A stretch of DNA of 64,000 nucleotides, taken from the NCBI GenBank assembly GCA_027382625.1, contig JAJKFJ010022611.1, forward strand, positions 62,001 to 126,000. Reading direction: 5' to 3'. Shown here one piece after another: positions 24,434-36,400 of the stretch; within the stretch, counting starts at the first letter, position 1, and each line of letters begins with the position of its first letter. The stretch comes from Tetmemena sp. SeJ-2015 (taxonomy: Eukaryota; Ciliophora; Spirotrichea; Sporadotrichida; Oxytrichidae). The notes under the pieces are model-generated. The model worked only from the letters and a program-made list of their open reading frames with translations. It ran no database searches and had not been told where the DNA came from. Made by a program: the position numbers and the translations under genes.

Positions 24434-27400
24434 TTCTGATTCAGTGGATTGTGATGGAAGCAACTCAATCATCATTGCAAACTTGCTTTGTGACATACCT
24501 CTGTCTACTCTGAGGCAGATTCCTTTCAACATTTAATCAGGGGACATAATCTAAGTTAGAGTAGCAGCTATAAATGTAATAGGAATAGGTGCCTACTCTC
24601 CTGCTCAGGCTGTCACTTAACTTGAGACAGAGCCTCAAGCTCCAGCTGCTCCAACCAGAGGTGCAGCAACTAGCACATCTCAAATCTAGATTCTATGGAC
24701 AGATTTAACCACCAGAGATTAGACTGGTGGTTCTGATATTACCTCATATCACTTATAGTGGGACAAAGCAACAAATCAAGGAAACTGGTATGATGTAGTG
24801 GGCCTTGATAGTCCTTTCACTGGAACTTCATTTACTCAAATCGCTAATTTTTATATGCTAATGTCGCGAGTGGAAGCCGATACTATTTCAGACTAAGAGC
24901 TCAAAACGAGCATGGATGGGGACCTTACTCTGCAGTGAGCTCTATTCTGGCAGCATACTATCCAGACTAAGTATAGATGCCAACTGTTACTGAGAACTTA
25001 GATCAGACAGTGTAGATTTATTGGAATGTTCCAAGCAGCAATGGTGCGTCAATTACAAAGTACAACATATTCATTCTGTCAATGGATGTTCTTAAATTAA
25101 TTAAATTGATGGCAATTACTACAATACTACAGCTTGCAGTGGATTGGACGCCACTATTGTTTCCCAACATTCTATTAAATAAACAGAAATAAGTGAAGAG
25201 AATCGTATATTATAAGAATAAGATCAAAGCCCAATTTTAAATTAAATGTTTCTAATTAAAAGGATAGAGTTTGGGCTAATAGAGATTAATTCTAATACTA
25301 ATTGGTGTTTAATATAATGATCAGAGCTATAATTTAAACTCTAATGTTTAATTGGGTTTCTTTTTAGAGATCTGTGATTAATCAATGGGGTGTCTAAATT
25401 TAATTAAAAACTAATCTTTTACTATTTATTAATTAAAATATATCATACTTTTCTTCTCAAACCTGAAAACATTCTCATTCACTCTAACCACTTGCTTAAA
25501 GACAAATAAATTCTTATTCTTATAACCCACGATTTATTTCACTTATTACTCTTTATTGTGCTTAATTTGTAATGAGGACTTAAAATAATTGATTACTGCA
25601 ACGTTCAGATGAGTGTGTTCTTGTCATTACCATTTGCAAGAGTTCAAGGAAACTAAATTACAGTCAAGGTACAGGCTTACAATGAAATCGGATGGGGTGC
25701 TTTATCAGACGCCAACGTCGCTGGTGCTTTGATTGCATCAGTTCCATTAAAACCAACTTCTACTCCAACTATGGTTTCTTTAAATAATTAAAAATAAAAT
25801 TCATCATTTAAAATAATTTTTATTTTTTTCAAAAAATAATTTTTTAGAGATTTTAAAAATTTGAAATTATTTTTTTTAACCATTTTTTAATAAAATTTTT
25901 TTTAAAAAAATTTTTTAAAATTAAAAATTTAGAGTAAAGGGTTAAATTCTATTGCTGTTTCAATGCCAGCTATAGTTGGACTCCTTACAGGTGGCTCTAC
26001 TATCCTTTCATACAATCTGCAATACAAGCCAAGCTCGTCTACCAACTACACCACTTTAGTAGGAGAGGCCCCTGATAGCTTGATTCTAACTTACACTAAG
26101 AACGGCTTGACAGCAAATGTCCTCTACTAATTCAGATATAGAGTGAGGAATAAGTATGGATGGGGATCTTTCTCAGATGCTGTCGCTATACTCGCAGCCT
26201 AGGTTCCTAATCAGTTAAGCACTCCAAGCATCAGCATAGTTAATGATGTCTACGTGAGAATTGACTGGACCGCGCCCTACAACGGAGGAACACCCATCAC
26301 TGCTTATAGCATTCTAATATAAGATGACCAATTATTAAATAGGAAAACAATTAATTGGGACGAGTGCTTGAGTGGTCCATGTTTTCCAAAAATTTCCTTT
26401 CTATCTTTGGCAATGATGTCATAGAATCCGATGATGAGGATGATGACTTTGAAGAAGTCAGTGACTGGGAAGAAGACTTACCCCAGGTTATTGAAAAGGA
26501 ACAAGAAACTGAGTTTCCTGACTTCAATGTTGGCATTGACTTCGAGAGTGAGCTTGATGAAAAAGACACGTGGACAAAACACGACAAATGTTTTGCGAGA
26601 TACCTTGACCTACTACAACCTCAAACACTTTGCTGGAATGGTATGAGAATCTAAGTGGTGCAAGGAGTGCCTCAGGGTGCAAAAATGTCCCCAAAACTCT
26701 TCAACATTTACGTGGATGGAATGTGGCGAACATTCCAATATGATCCAAGTAAGACCAGGTTCAAACTTTACGCGGACGACCACGTCATTCTTTTCCGAGG
26801 TTTAAGTACCGATGAACTAATTTCTGAACAGAAAAGAATAGCTCAGCATACCGGTCTGTATGGTCTACTATTAAATAGTAAAAAGTCTAAGACCATGAGA
26901 CTGAAGAAAGATATTCCCTTCTTTGACAAATTCCAGATACTAAAAGCCTAAGACATGACTACTCACTATAAATACCTGGGCACAACTATGACACATGACC
27001 CGGATGAAGTCTTAGAGAATATGTTCAGGGAATATGAACAAGATGTCAACAAATACACGAACTACTGGGCTGGTACCATTGACGAGAAACTCTAATAGAT
27101 TCTCTACAACTCCTATGTGTACTCAAAAGTCCAACACAAAATCATGCCTAACATAATTACATACTACTAATACAACAAACCCATAATAGATAGACTTAGG
27201 AAAATACACTGGGAGCATGTGAGGAAGAAAGATTACTTCCTGAAGTTTGTCTTTAGCAAAAATGACTACAAAAACCAAGCCTTCACGCCTCCAGAGGCAT
27301 TGATATATTCGGCCTTCGTAAACAACTGGTAAGAAAGAAAAAATGAAGCTGGAGAACACATCAGAGCTACAATACTAGACAACTTCCTGGGCAAAACAAA

Positions 27401-30400
27401 TTTCAACTTCTCGTGGAAAGAAATGCCTGTTTGGGATTAAGAAACTATAACTAGACTAACCCAATTCATCCCTAGTGAATTCTTCCCTTTACTTCGAAAA
27501 GGTCCCCTTAGATACATGGGAAAAGTTCTTAAATGCTACTGCGGTATTAAATGCAAAAAACACGACATGGAAGACCTATGCCTAGACACCCATATGTATT
27601 GTATGGAAAGAGGCATCAGATTCCCCTATATGGATATCTTAAGGGAGGTTGCTTAACTTGGCCAAACCTATAACAGAACTAAGAGAAGCAAAATGAAACT
27701 GAAGGAGCAGATTCAAGACATTGAGAAGGAAAAGGTGGCCCTCTCTGGCCTGAAAGACAAATTCAACTTTCACTGGAAAGAGATCAAACTCAACCTCAAG
27801 AAAAGAGCTGGTTTGAAGTGAATTATATCTAACGTAACACGGGAGGTCATGACTTCCCTAAGTTTAAACTATAACACGCAAGACGCTAGATCGTCTAAAA
27901 TGCGTTGTTATATTATTATTTATTATATTTATTATTATAGTTAATGATGTCTACGTGAGAATTGATTGGACTGCGCCCTACAACGGAGGAACACCCATCA
28001 CTGCTTATAGCATTCTAATATAAGATGACCAAGGAGATTTCATTACAGAGACCCAATACTGCGATGGCACTTCTTTGATTATAGTATAGCAAACCTATTG
28101 TGATATTCCCTTCACCACTCTAAGATCCTCATCAACATTCAATCTCTAATAAGACGATTTGATCGTGGTCAAGATATCTGCAATTAACAGTATAGGTATG
28201 GGAAGCTACTCTACTCCTAATTCTAATGGCTTGACGATTTAAACTGAGCCAGATGCCCCTATCGCAGCTCCAACACTTCAAACTTACTCTGAATCTCAAG
28301 TTACAATTACTATGACCTACTCTACTGGCTCAAGACTATTGATTGCAAGTACATAATCTAGTGCTATACTCTACTATGATCTGACTTGGGATTAAGGACT
28401 CGGAGGAACAAACAACTGGGTATCTTACACAGTCACAGCTTTGAACACAGTGACAGTGACTGGTCTATCTTCTGGAGTGGTTTATAGATTCAAGTTTAGA
28501 ACTCAGAACATATTTGGCTGGGGAGACTATTCCCCAGTGCTTACAGTCCAAGCTTAAAGTGTACCGCAAGCAGTTCCCGCAGTAACTACTACTAATGTTG
28601 CTAAGAATGTTCTTATTGACTGGACTGCACCTTACAGCGGTGGATTAGGTGTCAACATTTAATAAAAATTTATGATAACTTATCTGTTAAGACATTGAGA
28701 AGTATGATATTGCTCATATTATAATCACTTGAATTGAGAAGATTGTTGTTCTAAACTGCAAATTATTTTATAGATTTAAAAGCATTGAATAAGATATAAC
28801 AAATTTCATTAGGTTCAATATATCTTATTTATATCTTTTGAATATCAAGATCATGAAAGCTGATGGAACGTATACTTAGTACCTGACCACATGCGATGGA
28901 ACTGATGCAACTATCAATTCTATTTATAATTATTTATCATTGCATAAACATCTTGTCTGGTACCGATGAGTATACTCACCTCAACAGGCGCAGGAGGATT
29001 TTCCTTGACTTAGGGCACACTTATAGTAGCAATCGTATCAGCCTATAATGATTTGGATCAAGGACCCTACAGCTCTCCAAACACAATAGGAGCGTTAGCT
29101 CAAGTCGTGCCACTATAGCCACCTACTGCTCCAAGAAGAGGATCTTCAACCACTGACTAGCAAATTCAAGTTGATTGGGACTTCATTCAGAACCCTTGAC
29201 AATCCTTGGAGGAGCACCAGCAATCTCCTATGAGCTTCAAATTGATGATGGTAACGGAGGAAGCTTCTCAGAAGTAGTTGGATTCACAAGTCTCTACACC
29301 TTGAATTCTTACAATATCACTTCCTCAATAACAAGCGGAGCTACTTACAAAGTCAAGTATAGAGCAGCTAACATAATTGGATACGGAGCATTCAGTGCTG
29401 AGACATCCATTCAAGCCTCCACTGTTCCAGGAGCTCCTGGCTAGCCGACAACCTCTATTAATTAAGATCAAGTAGTCGTGAGCTGGGCTTAGCCTTCATT
29501 CACTGGCGGAAACGGAATACTTCTATCAAGCTATAGAGTGTAGATATTAATGAAATTTGAAGTCATTCTTGTATTTTCTAAAGAGATTTTTAATTCAATA
29601 CTAGCCTTAGATGGAACTTATAAGAACGTTTCAACTTGTACAGGTGCATCATTGACTAGTGCTACAACCTCGTGCACTTTCCCAATGGCAAGTGTAGTTC
29701 TCTCACCTTACTCACTTGTGTATAATAGTGCGATTAAAGCTATAATCTACGCCTCAAACTCAAATGGAGAGGGACCAGCTTCAATAGTGAGCACTACCAA
29801 CTAAGTAGTAATCACAGTGCCTCTCAAACCTTCCTCTTCTCCTCAAAGAGGAAGCAACTCGGACTATAATCAACTGGAAGTAACTTGGGGCGCCTTGGTC
29901 ACTCCTTCAGATGGTGGAAGTTCTATAACTTCCTATGAACTGCTTTGGGATAGCGGAGTTCAAGGAGGAATGTTCGGTGAAGTAGTTGGATTCAGCAATC
30001 CCTATACTTCAACCTCGAAGTTGATCAGCGTTACACCAGGAACGACCTATCAATTCAAGTATGCAGCTAAAAACGTAATTGGTTGGGGTGCAGTATCCGA
30101 TACTATAAGCATCAAAGCTGCTACAAAGCCAAGCAAAATTGCTACAGTTACTACTGTAGTTGAGAATCAATATGTCAAGGTATCTTGGAGCTATCCAACT
30201 GATAACTATGATGCAGTAACAGCTTATGAAATCTAAATCCAAGCTACAAATACATCTTTCCTCAATCAGATAGCATACTGTGATGGAAACTAAACAGCAA
30301 TAATAACAAACAGATACTGTCACATTCCAATGACTATCCTGAGAGATGCTACCACATTTAATCTGGCATACAACACTTTGATAGTTGTGAGGATAAGAGC

Positions 30401-33400
30401 AAGGAACACAATTGACTGGAGTGACTTTTCTGATATCAACACAGCAGGAGCCTAAATATAAGTAGAACCAGTTCAGATGGCTGCACCAACTCGAGGAAGC
30501 TCAACCTCTGCCACTTCTATCTAAGTTTCTTGGACTGCCCTCACTACAGCGTCCGATACTGGCTCATCAGCAATTACCTCCTATCATCTCCAATGGGATC
30601 AAGATGGAACTGGAACAACCTACTATGATCTAGTAGGACTATCCACAACATACACACTTACAAACTAAAATCGTTTTATTACTTACCTCGTATATAATCT
30701 CTGCTCTTCCTTCAGGAGCAAGTTACAACTTTAGAGTGAGAGCTAGAAACAGTTGGGGCTTCGGACCTTACTCTCTACCAACCAAGATCTAAGTATCTAC
30801 AACTCCCTTGACTATTGCTGCACCAACTGTTTCAGTATCTGGAGTCAATGTGAGAATTACCTGGTTACCTCCAGACACTCAAGGAAGCGCTATTACTCAG
30901 TATTAGATTCTGGTAAAGTAATCTAGTGGAGTCTATTCTGAAAACACTCAGTACTGCGATGGATCCTTAGCTATCATTGTTAGCCAGAGCTACTGCGAGA
31001 TTCCAATGAGCACTCTCAGAGCTTCTCCTTATTCTCTCGGCTATAATGATCTTGTTCAAGCCAAAGTTCAATTAATTTTTTTACAGGAAAAAATTATACA
31101 TTTAAGTTTCCCTTTATAGATAATGGTATTAATAATTTAAAAAGTAAGAGAAAAAAGAAATATTTTTAGAGAAAAAAATATTTGAATTAAAGTTTTAGCT
31201 AAGAATGCCAACGGATGGAATACCGTTTCATCTATAAATACAGCTGGAGCTCTAATCTAAACAGTACCTACTCAAATGGCTGCAGTAACTCGAGGTTCAT
31301 TGACTTCAGAATCTCAAATCGAAGTCAAGTGGGTCGCTCTGAGCACTAATGCACAAATAGGAGGATCACCCATTGTGTCTTACTATTTACAATGGGACCA
31401 AGGATCAAATGGAGCCTCAATTATATTTTAAGCCACTTGGTATGACTTAATTGGTTTGACTTCTATTTACCCATTCACATCCTTCATCGTAATAACGAAC
31501 GTAGTTGCAGGTACAGACTACTAGTTTACAATTTCTGCAAGAAACGCGCACGGCATCGGTGCTGCATCTGCGATATCTACGATTGAAGCTAGTGACATAC
31601 CAGTTTAGATGACTCAAGTATAAACCTTCATAGCTAATGATATCTATGTCAGAATAAAATGGGATGCTCCTGATAGCAACTCTAACCTTATCAAGGCCTA
31701 TAAGATATTCATTATGAAAAAAAGGAATTTATTTCTTCTAACTAATTTAAAATTATTGATTGATCAAGACTAAAGCAGGCGCTTATGTTGAAGATACAAC
31801 TAATTGCAATCATATCAAAGCTGGAATTTATATTATCTTAATCTTCATATAATTAATGGCGCTAATCCAACTATTATCTCTCAGCAATATTGCGATATGT
31901 TAATGACAACTCTCAGAGCATCTCCATATCTCCTAGCTTATAACGACTTAGTTCAAGTTTTTTAAAAGGATATCCATATCATTAATTTTTTTAAATACGA
32001 AGGTCACAGCTTAAGAGGCGATGATAACTTGTAAAATAATGAATTTATCAATAAAGTCCAGAATATTTAGCCAAAATGTTAGAATTTTAACTCTTTTTTT
32101 AAATTAGAGCACATACTGTCATTGACGAGGCTAATTATATCTAGAAAGGCTGAGAATGCCCTACAAACTGACTAATATCCTATGGCCATAGAATAGAAAA
32201 ACAGCGCATCCTGGCAAAAATTTTGTTTGTGCAAAGAGCAAGCTTGTATCCTTTTTCAATTTTCGGTTATATACTCATATCAGTTGTATCATTAATTAAA
32301 ATTATAGACAAAGCAGCCTAAGACGAAAGAGCTCAATCTTTAAGGTAACTTTTCAAAAAGAATTTGAATATTTTATATATCTGTTTGAGTATTAAATATC
32401 TTATTTAAAAATATAAGACTGGCCGCTGTCTCGGGAGAATTATGATTCAAACTAAAATGGATTTTTATTTTTACTCCCTCAACTTTAACTAAATAGTTCA
32501 AGCAGATTTAATTAATTTTTAATAAAGCAGTGGCTTAAGCCCAAAATGATATCGGATGGTCTATTCTCTCACCTGTGAATACAATCGGTGCAACAATCGA
32601 GACTGAGCCTTTCTAGATGGCAGCCCCAACTAGAGGTTCTCAAACAACAGAACTGTAAATAGAAGTGTTCTATGCAGCTCTCACTTCAAATTAAAATGGT
32701 GGCGCAACAATTGACTCCTATAATCTACAGTATGACAACGCTACTAATGGAGGAACATGGACTGATCTCTAGGGACAAGCTGGCTCTTTCTCTACTTTAC
32801 TTACATACATAGTAAGTTAAAATGTTGTCAAGGGATCTGCTTACCAGTTCAGAGTTAGCGCACATAATATATTCGGATGGGGTGTGTTCTCATCAGTCAC
32901 GACAATTTACTCTGCAACAGTCCCAGCAAAACCTGTTGCACCAACGACTACCATTAACAACATCTTCATTAAGGTGAAGTGGGATCCACCTTATAGCAAT
33001 AGTGGAACTATCACAGGCTATAGAATTATGGTAGCAGATAGGAACGTTTCATTCTCAATAGAGTCCACTTATTGTAATGGACTTATCAATCCTGTGCTCA
33101 GTCAGTTGTATTGTGAAATTCCAATGACTGTACTTCGAGCTCTTCCTTATCTATTGCCTTTTGATCAAGTGGCCTACTTCAAAGTCTAGGCTTTAAATCA
33201 ATATGGATCCAGCGACTGGTCAGATGCCAACTCAGCAGGAGCTTAGATCTAAGTAGAACCTATCAAAGTTTATGGACTAGAGAGAGGATCTAATACTAAC
33301 GAGGCTTAAATTGAACTAAGTTGGGACTATCTCACTACTCACATAGAAACAGGAGGTTCAGACGTGATTACTTATAATCTTCAATGGGATGCTGGTTATA

Positions 33401-36400
33401 GCTAATTGCTTTGGTCTGACCTTGTTGGCTATACATCTCTCTACACTGGAAGTAGTTACATAGTAACTCAAGGTGTGATTGCTAACAGATAGTACAGCTT
33501 CAAAGTAAGAGCCAAGAACTTCTGGGGCTGGGGCAACTTTAGTGATATCATCACTATCAAGTCAAGTGCAGCTCCTTCTAAGATGAGCACAGTTACAACT
33601 TCAATCTATGCACTCACAGGAGGAGTGAAGATTACATTTGTTGCACCAAGTCCAAACTCAGACGTTATCACAAAATACAAGATCGAGATCTAGAAGTAAG
33701 ATGGCACATTCGCAGAGGACACTACAAATTGTGATGGCACAAATTCAGTGATAATTGCTCAATTGTACTGTGTAGTCCCAATGGCTGTTTTGATAGATTC
33801 AACAAAGTTTGATCTTGACTTCTAAGATCTAGTTGTGGTAAGAGCTAGTGCTTACAACGTAAATGGTTGGGGAGACACTTCAGATGTTAATTCAGTAGGA
33901 GCTACAGTTAAGATCATTCCAATACAAATGGGGGATCCAGTGAGAGGTTCTTTAACTTCACAGCAGTAGATTCAAGTTAACTGGACTCCACTTACCTCAG
34001 TTAGTGCCACTGGTGATTCACCCATAACTTCATACTAATCTTCAATGGGATGCAGGAACTAACGGAGGAACGTGGACTAATCTAATAGGATATTCATCCC
34101 CTTCTACCTCTCTGAAATTCACTGTTTCGTATGGAATAACACCAGGACAGTAATATCTGTTCCAAGTGAGAGCAATGAACATTTATGGATTTGGAGAATT
34201 CTCCAACCAAGTTTAAATCCAAGCCTCAGGCATTCCAAGCTAAACTGATATTCCTCAAGTCTCACCTCAAGGTCTGCAAGTAAAGATAAGTTGGGTCAGG
34301 GCTTCCTTAAACTCTGCAGATCTGGTTGGATATAAGGTTACAATCAGAAAGAGCGACGGCACATATGTAGAAGACACCACTCTTTGCAACGGAATGGATT
34401 CAACAATCATAAGCCAGCAGTACTGCCTCATACCTTTCACTTCATTAAGGAACGCAGCAACTTTCAATCTTGCACTTGGAACTCTGATTCAAGCAAGAGT
34501 CTAAACTGAGAATGACAATTTAAAATGCAAGCCAAGATATTGAGCTTAAATTTCACTTATCTTAAATGGATGGGGAGATACTTCAGAGCCAAACTCATCT
34601 GGAGTTTAATATATATTTTTAGCAACAATACAAACTGAACCAGGAAAAGCATCTCAGCCTACAATGAATTCCATTTCAAGTACTTCAGTCATTAGCGTTG
34701 ACTGGACTGCAGTGAGCATTACTGGAGGCTCTCCAATACTTTCCTACAAAGTAGAGTGGGATCAAGGATCTAGCACTTGGTAAACTGTCCAAGGAGACGT
34801 TGGTTCACCAGCACTTAGCTTTATTACACGACAACCTAAGTTCTCACGCCTGGAAGTACTTACTCATTTAGAGTAACCGCAGTTAACCTTCATGGCTCAG
34901 GAGCGGTATCTGATGTTACCCAGGTCTTAGCCTCAGGAGTTCCAGATACCCCAGTCGCACCTGAAACCTAAATCAACAATAACTTAGTAAGAGTGACTTG
35001 GAATGCCCCTTTCAATAACTTTGAAGCCGTCAGCCAATACAAGATTGTCATTCAGCAAAGCAACTCAGTATTCTCTGAGCAGCTATTCTACTGTGATGGA
35101 AGCAGTTTAGTTATCATAGGTCAGCGATACTGTGAGATACCTATGAGTGTGCTACTTGCTAGTCCTTACAGTCTAAGTGCAAACACCATCATTGCTGTAT
35201 AAGTTCAGGCCAAAAATTCAAAAGGATGGGGACCTCTTTCAAGTTCAAGCGTCTAATACGCTATTGTCTAAACTGTGCCTTCTCAAATGACTCCAGTAGT
35301 TAGGGTCGATAGCACAACCACTGTTGCTTAAATCACAGTCTCGTGGACTGCCTAGACTTTAGCAAACTCAGGATACTCAACAGTTACCTCTTATAACATC
35401 CAATTTGATTCTGGAACAGGTGGAGTTACTTGGGTAAACTTGACTGGTAGTACTTAAGATTTCCTTCCTTCCCCTCTGAGCTATACCGTTTCATCTTCGA
35501 TCTCAGCTGGCACATTTTATTAGTTTAGAATAAGGTCAGCAAACAAATGGGGCCTGGGAGCTTTCTCAGATACGACAATTATCAAAGCAGCAACATCTCC
35601 ACCTCAGATGAGTGCTCCAGTTTTAAGCATTGACAGCTCCACTGGAGGAGTGAAGATTGCCTGGACCGCTCCTTATAACAATGCAGATACTATAACAAAG
35701 TATAAGATTGAGATCTTAACTGACACTGATGCTACAACTCCCAGCACCTACCTTGAAACCACTACTTATTGTGATGGCACTTCAGCTTCAGTCATTATTG
35801 CATTAATAACGATTAGGAAATTATCAATAAAAAATGGAGTCTATTCTTATTATAGAATTGAAATTATAAAAATTCTTTATAGCCAAGCAATTAAATGAGT
35901 TATCTTATCAACTTAAAATTAAATCTATGAATAGCAACTCATTCTGCATTATACCTATGAGTGCTTTAATAGCATCTCCTTACAGCCTCGACTATCTAGA
36001 ATAAGTTATAGCGAGAGTGAGTGCTTACAATTCCTATGGATGGAGCACAGTTTCTCCCTCTAATACAGCAGGAGCCACTATCAGAGTTGTCCCAGTTAAA
36101 ATTAATTTCATTTAAAATGGTATCTCCATCTCGAGGTACAGACACCACAATTTCTCAAATTGAAGTTGACTGGACTCCACTTACTACTACCTCTGACATA
36201 GGAGGCTCAGCTATTACTAGCTATAGACTTTAGTGGGACTATGGCACAGCACAAGGAGACTGGCAAGACTTAGTTGGCTATGACTTCAACTATGTAAACC
36301 TCAGCTACTTAGTAACAAGTGGACTATTGCCCAATAAGCAGTACTACTTCAGAGTGCAAGCCAAGAATATCTATGGATTCGGCGCTTTCTCAGATCCCAC

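Larger units (their letters stand above)
26332..27936 (+). mobile_element. 5'-truncated non-LTR (LINE-type) retrotransposon inside coding DNA
   Basis: A 1605-bp insertion between the two 96-bp copies, splitting a single FN3 module. It holds a reverse-transcriptase frame, stem-loops after the stop, and a (TTA)n-like tail from about 27907. The endonuclease and the N-terminal RT motifs are absent, so it is a 5'-truncated copy, as expected from target-primed reverse transcription. Removing the element plus one duplication exactly restores AYSILIQDDQ-GDFITETQYCDG. Confidence 0.85.

Noticed and set aside
26351..26587. Ser-rich minus-strand frame in the retrotransposon
   Set aside because: It is the antisense of the Asp/Glu-rich start of the RT frame.
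31958..32493. Possible foreign gene or MDS inside the 545-bp IES
   Set aside because: The interior is less AT-rich but gives no open frame with recognisable motifs on either strand.
34600..34635. 12-bp insert TTTAATATATATTTTT-like in VQ-YIFL-ATIQTEP
   Set aside because: Could be an IES with a TTT pointer, but the frame is open with or without it and several repeats fit, so it was not listed.
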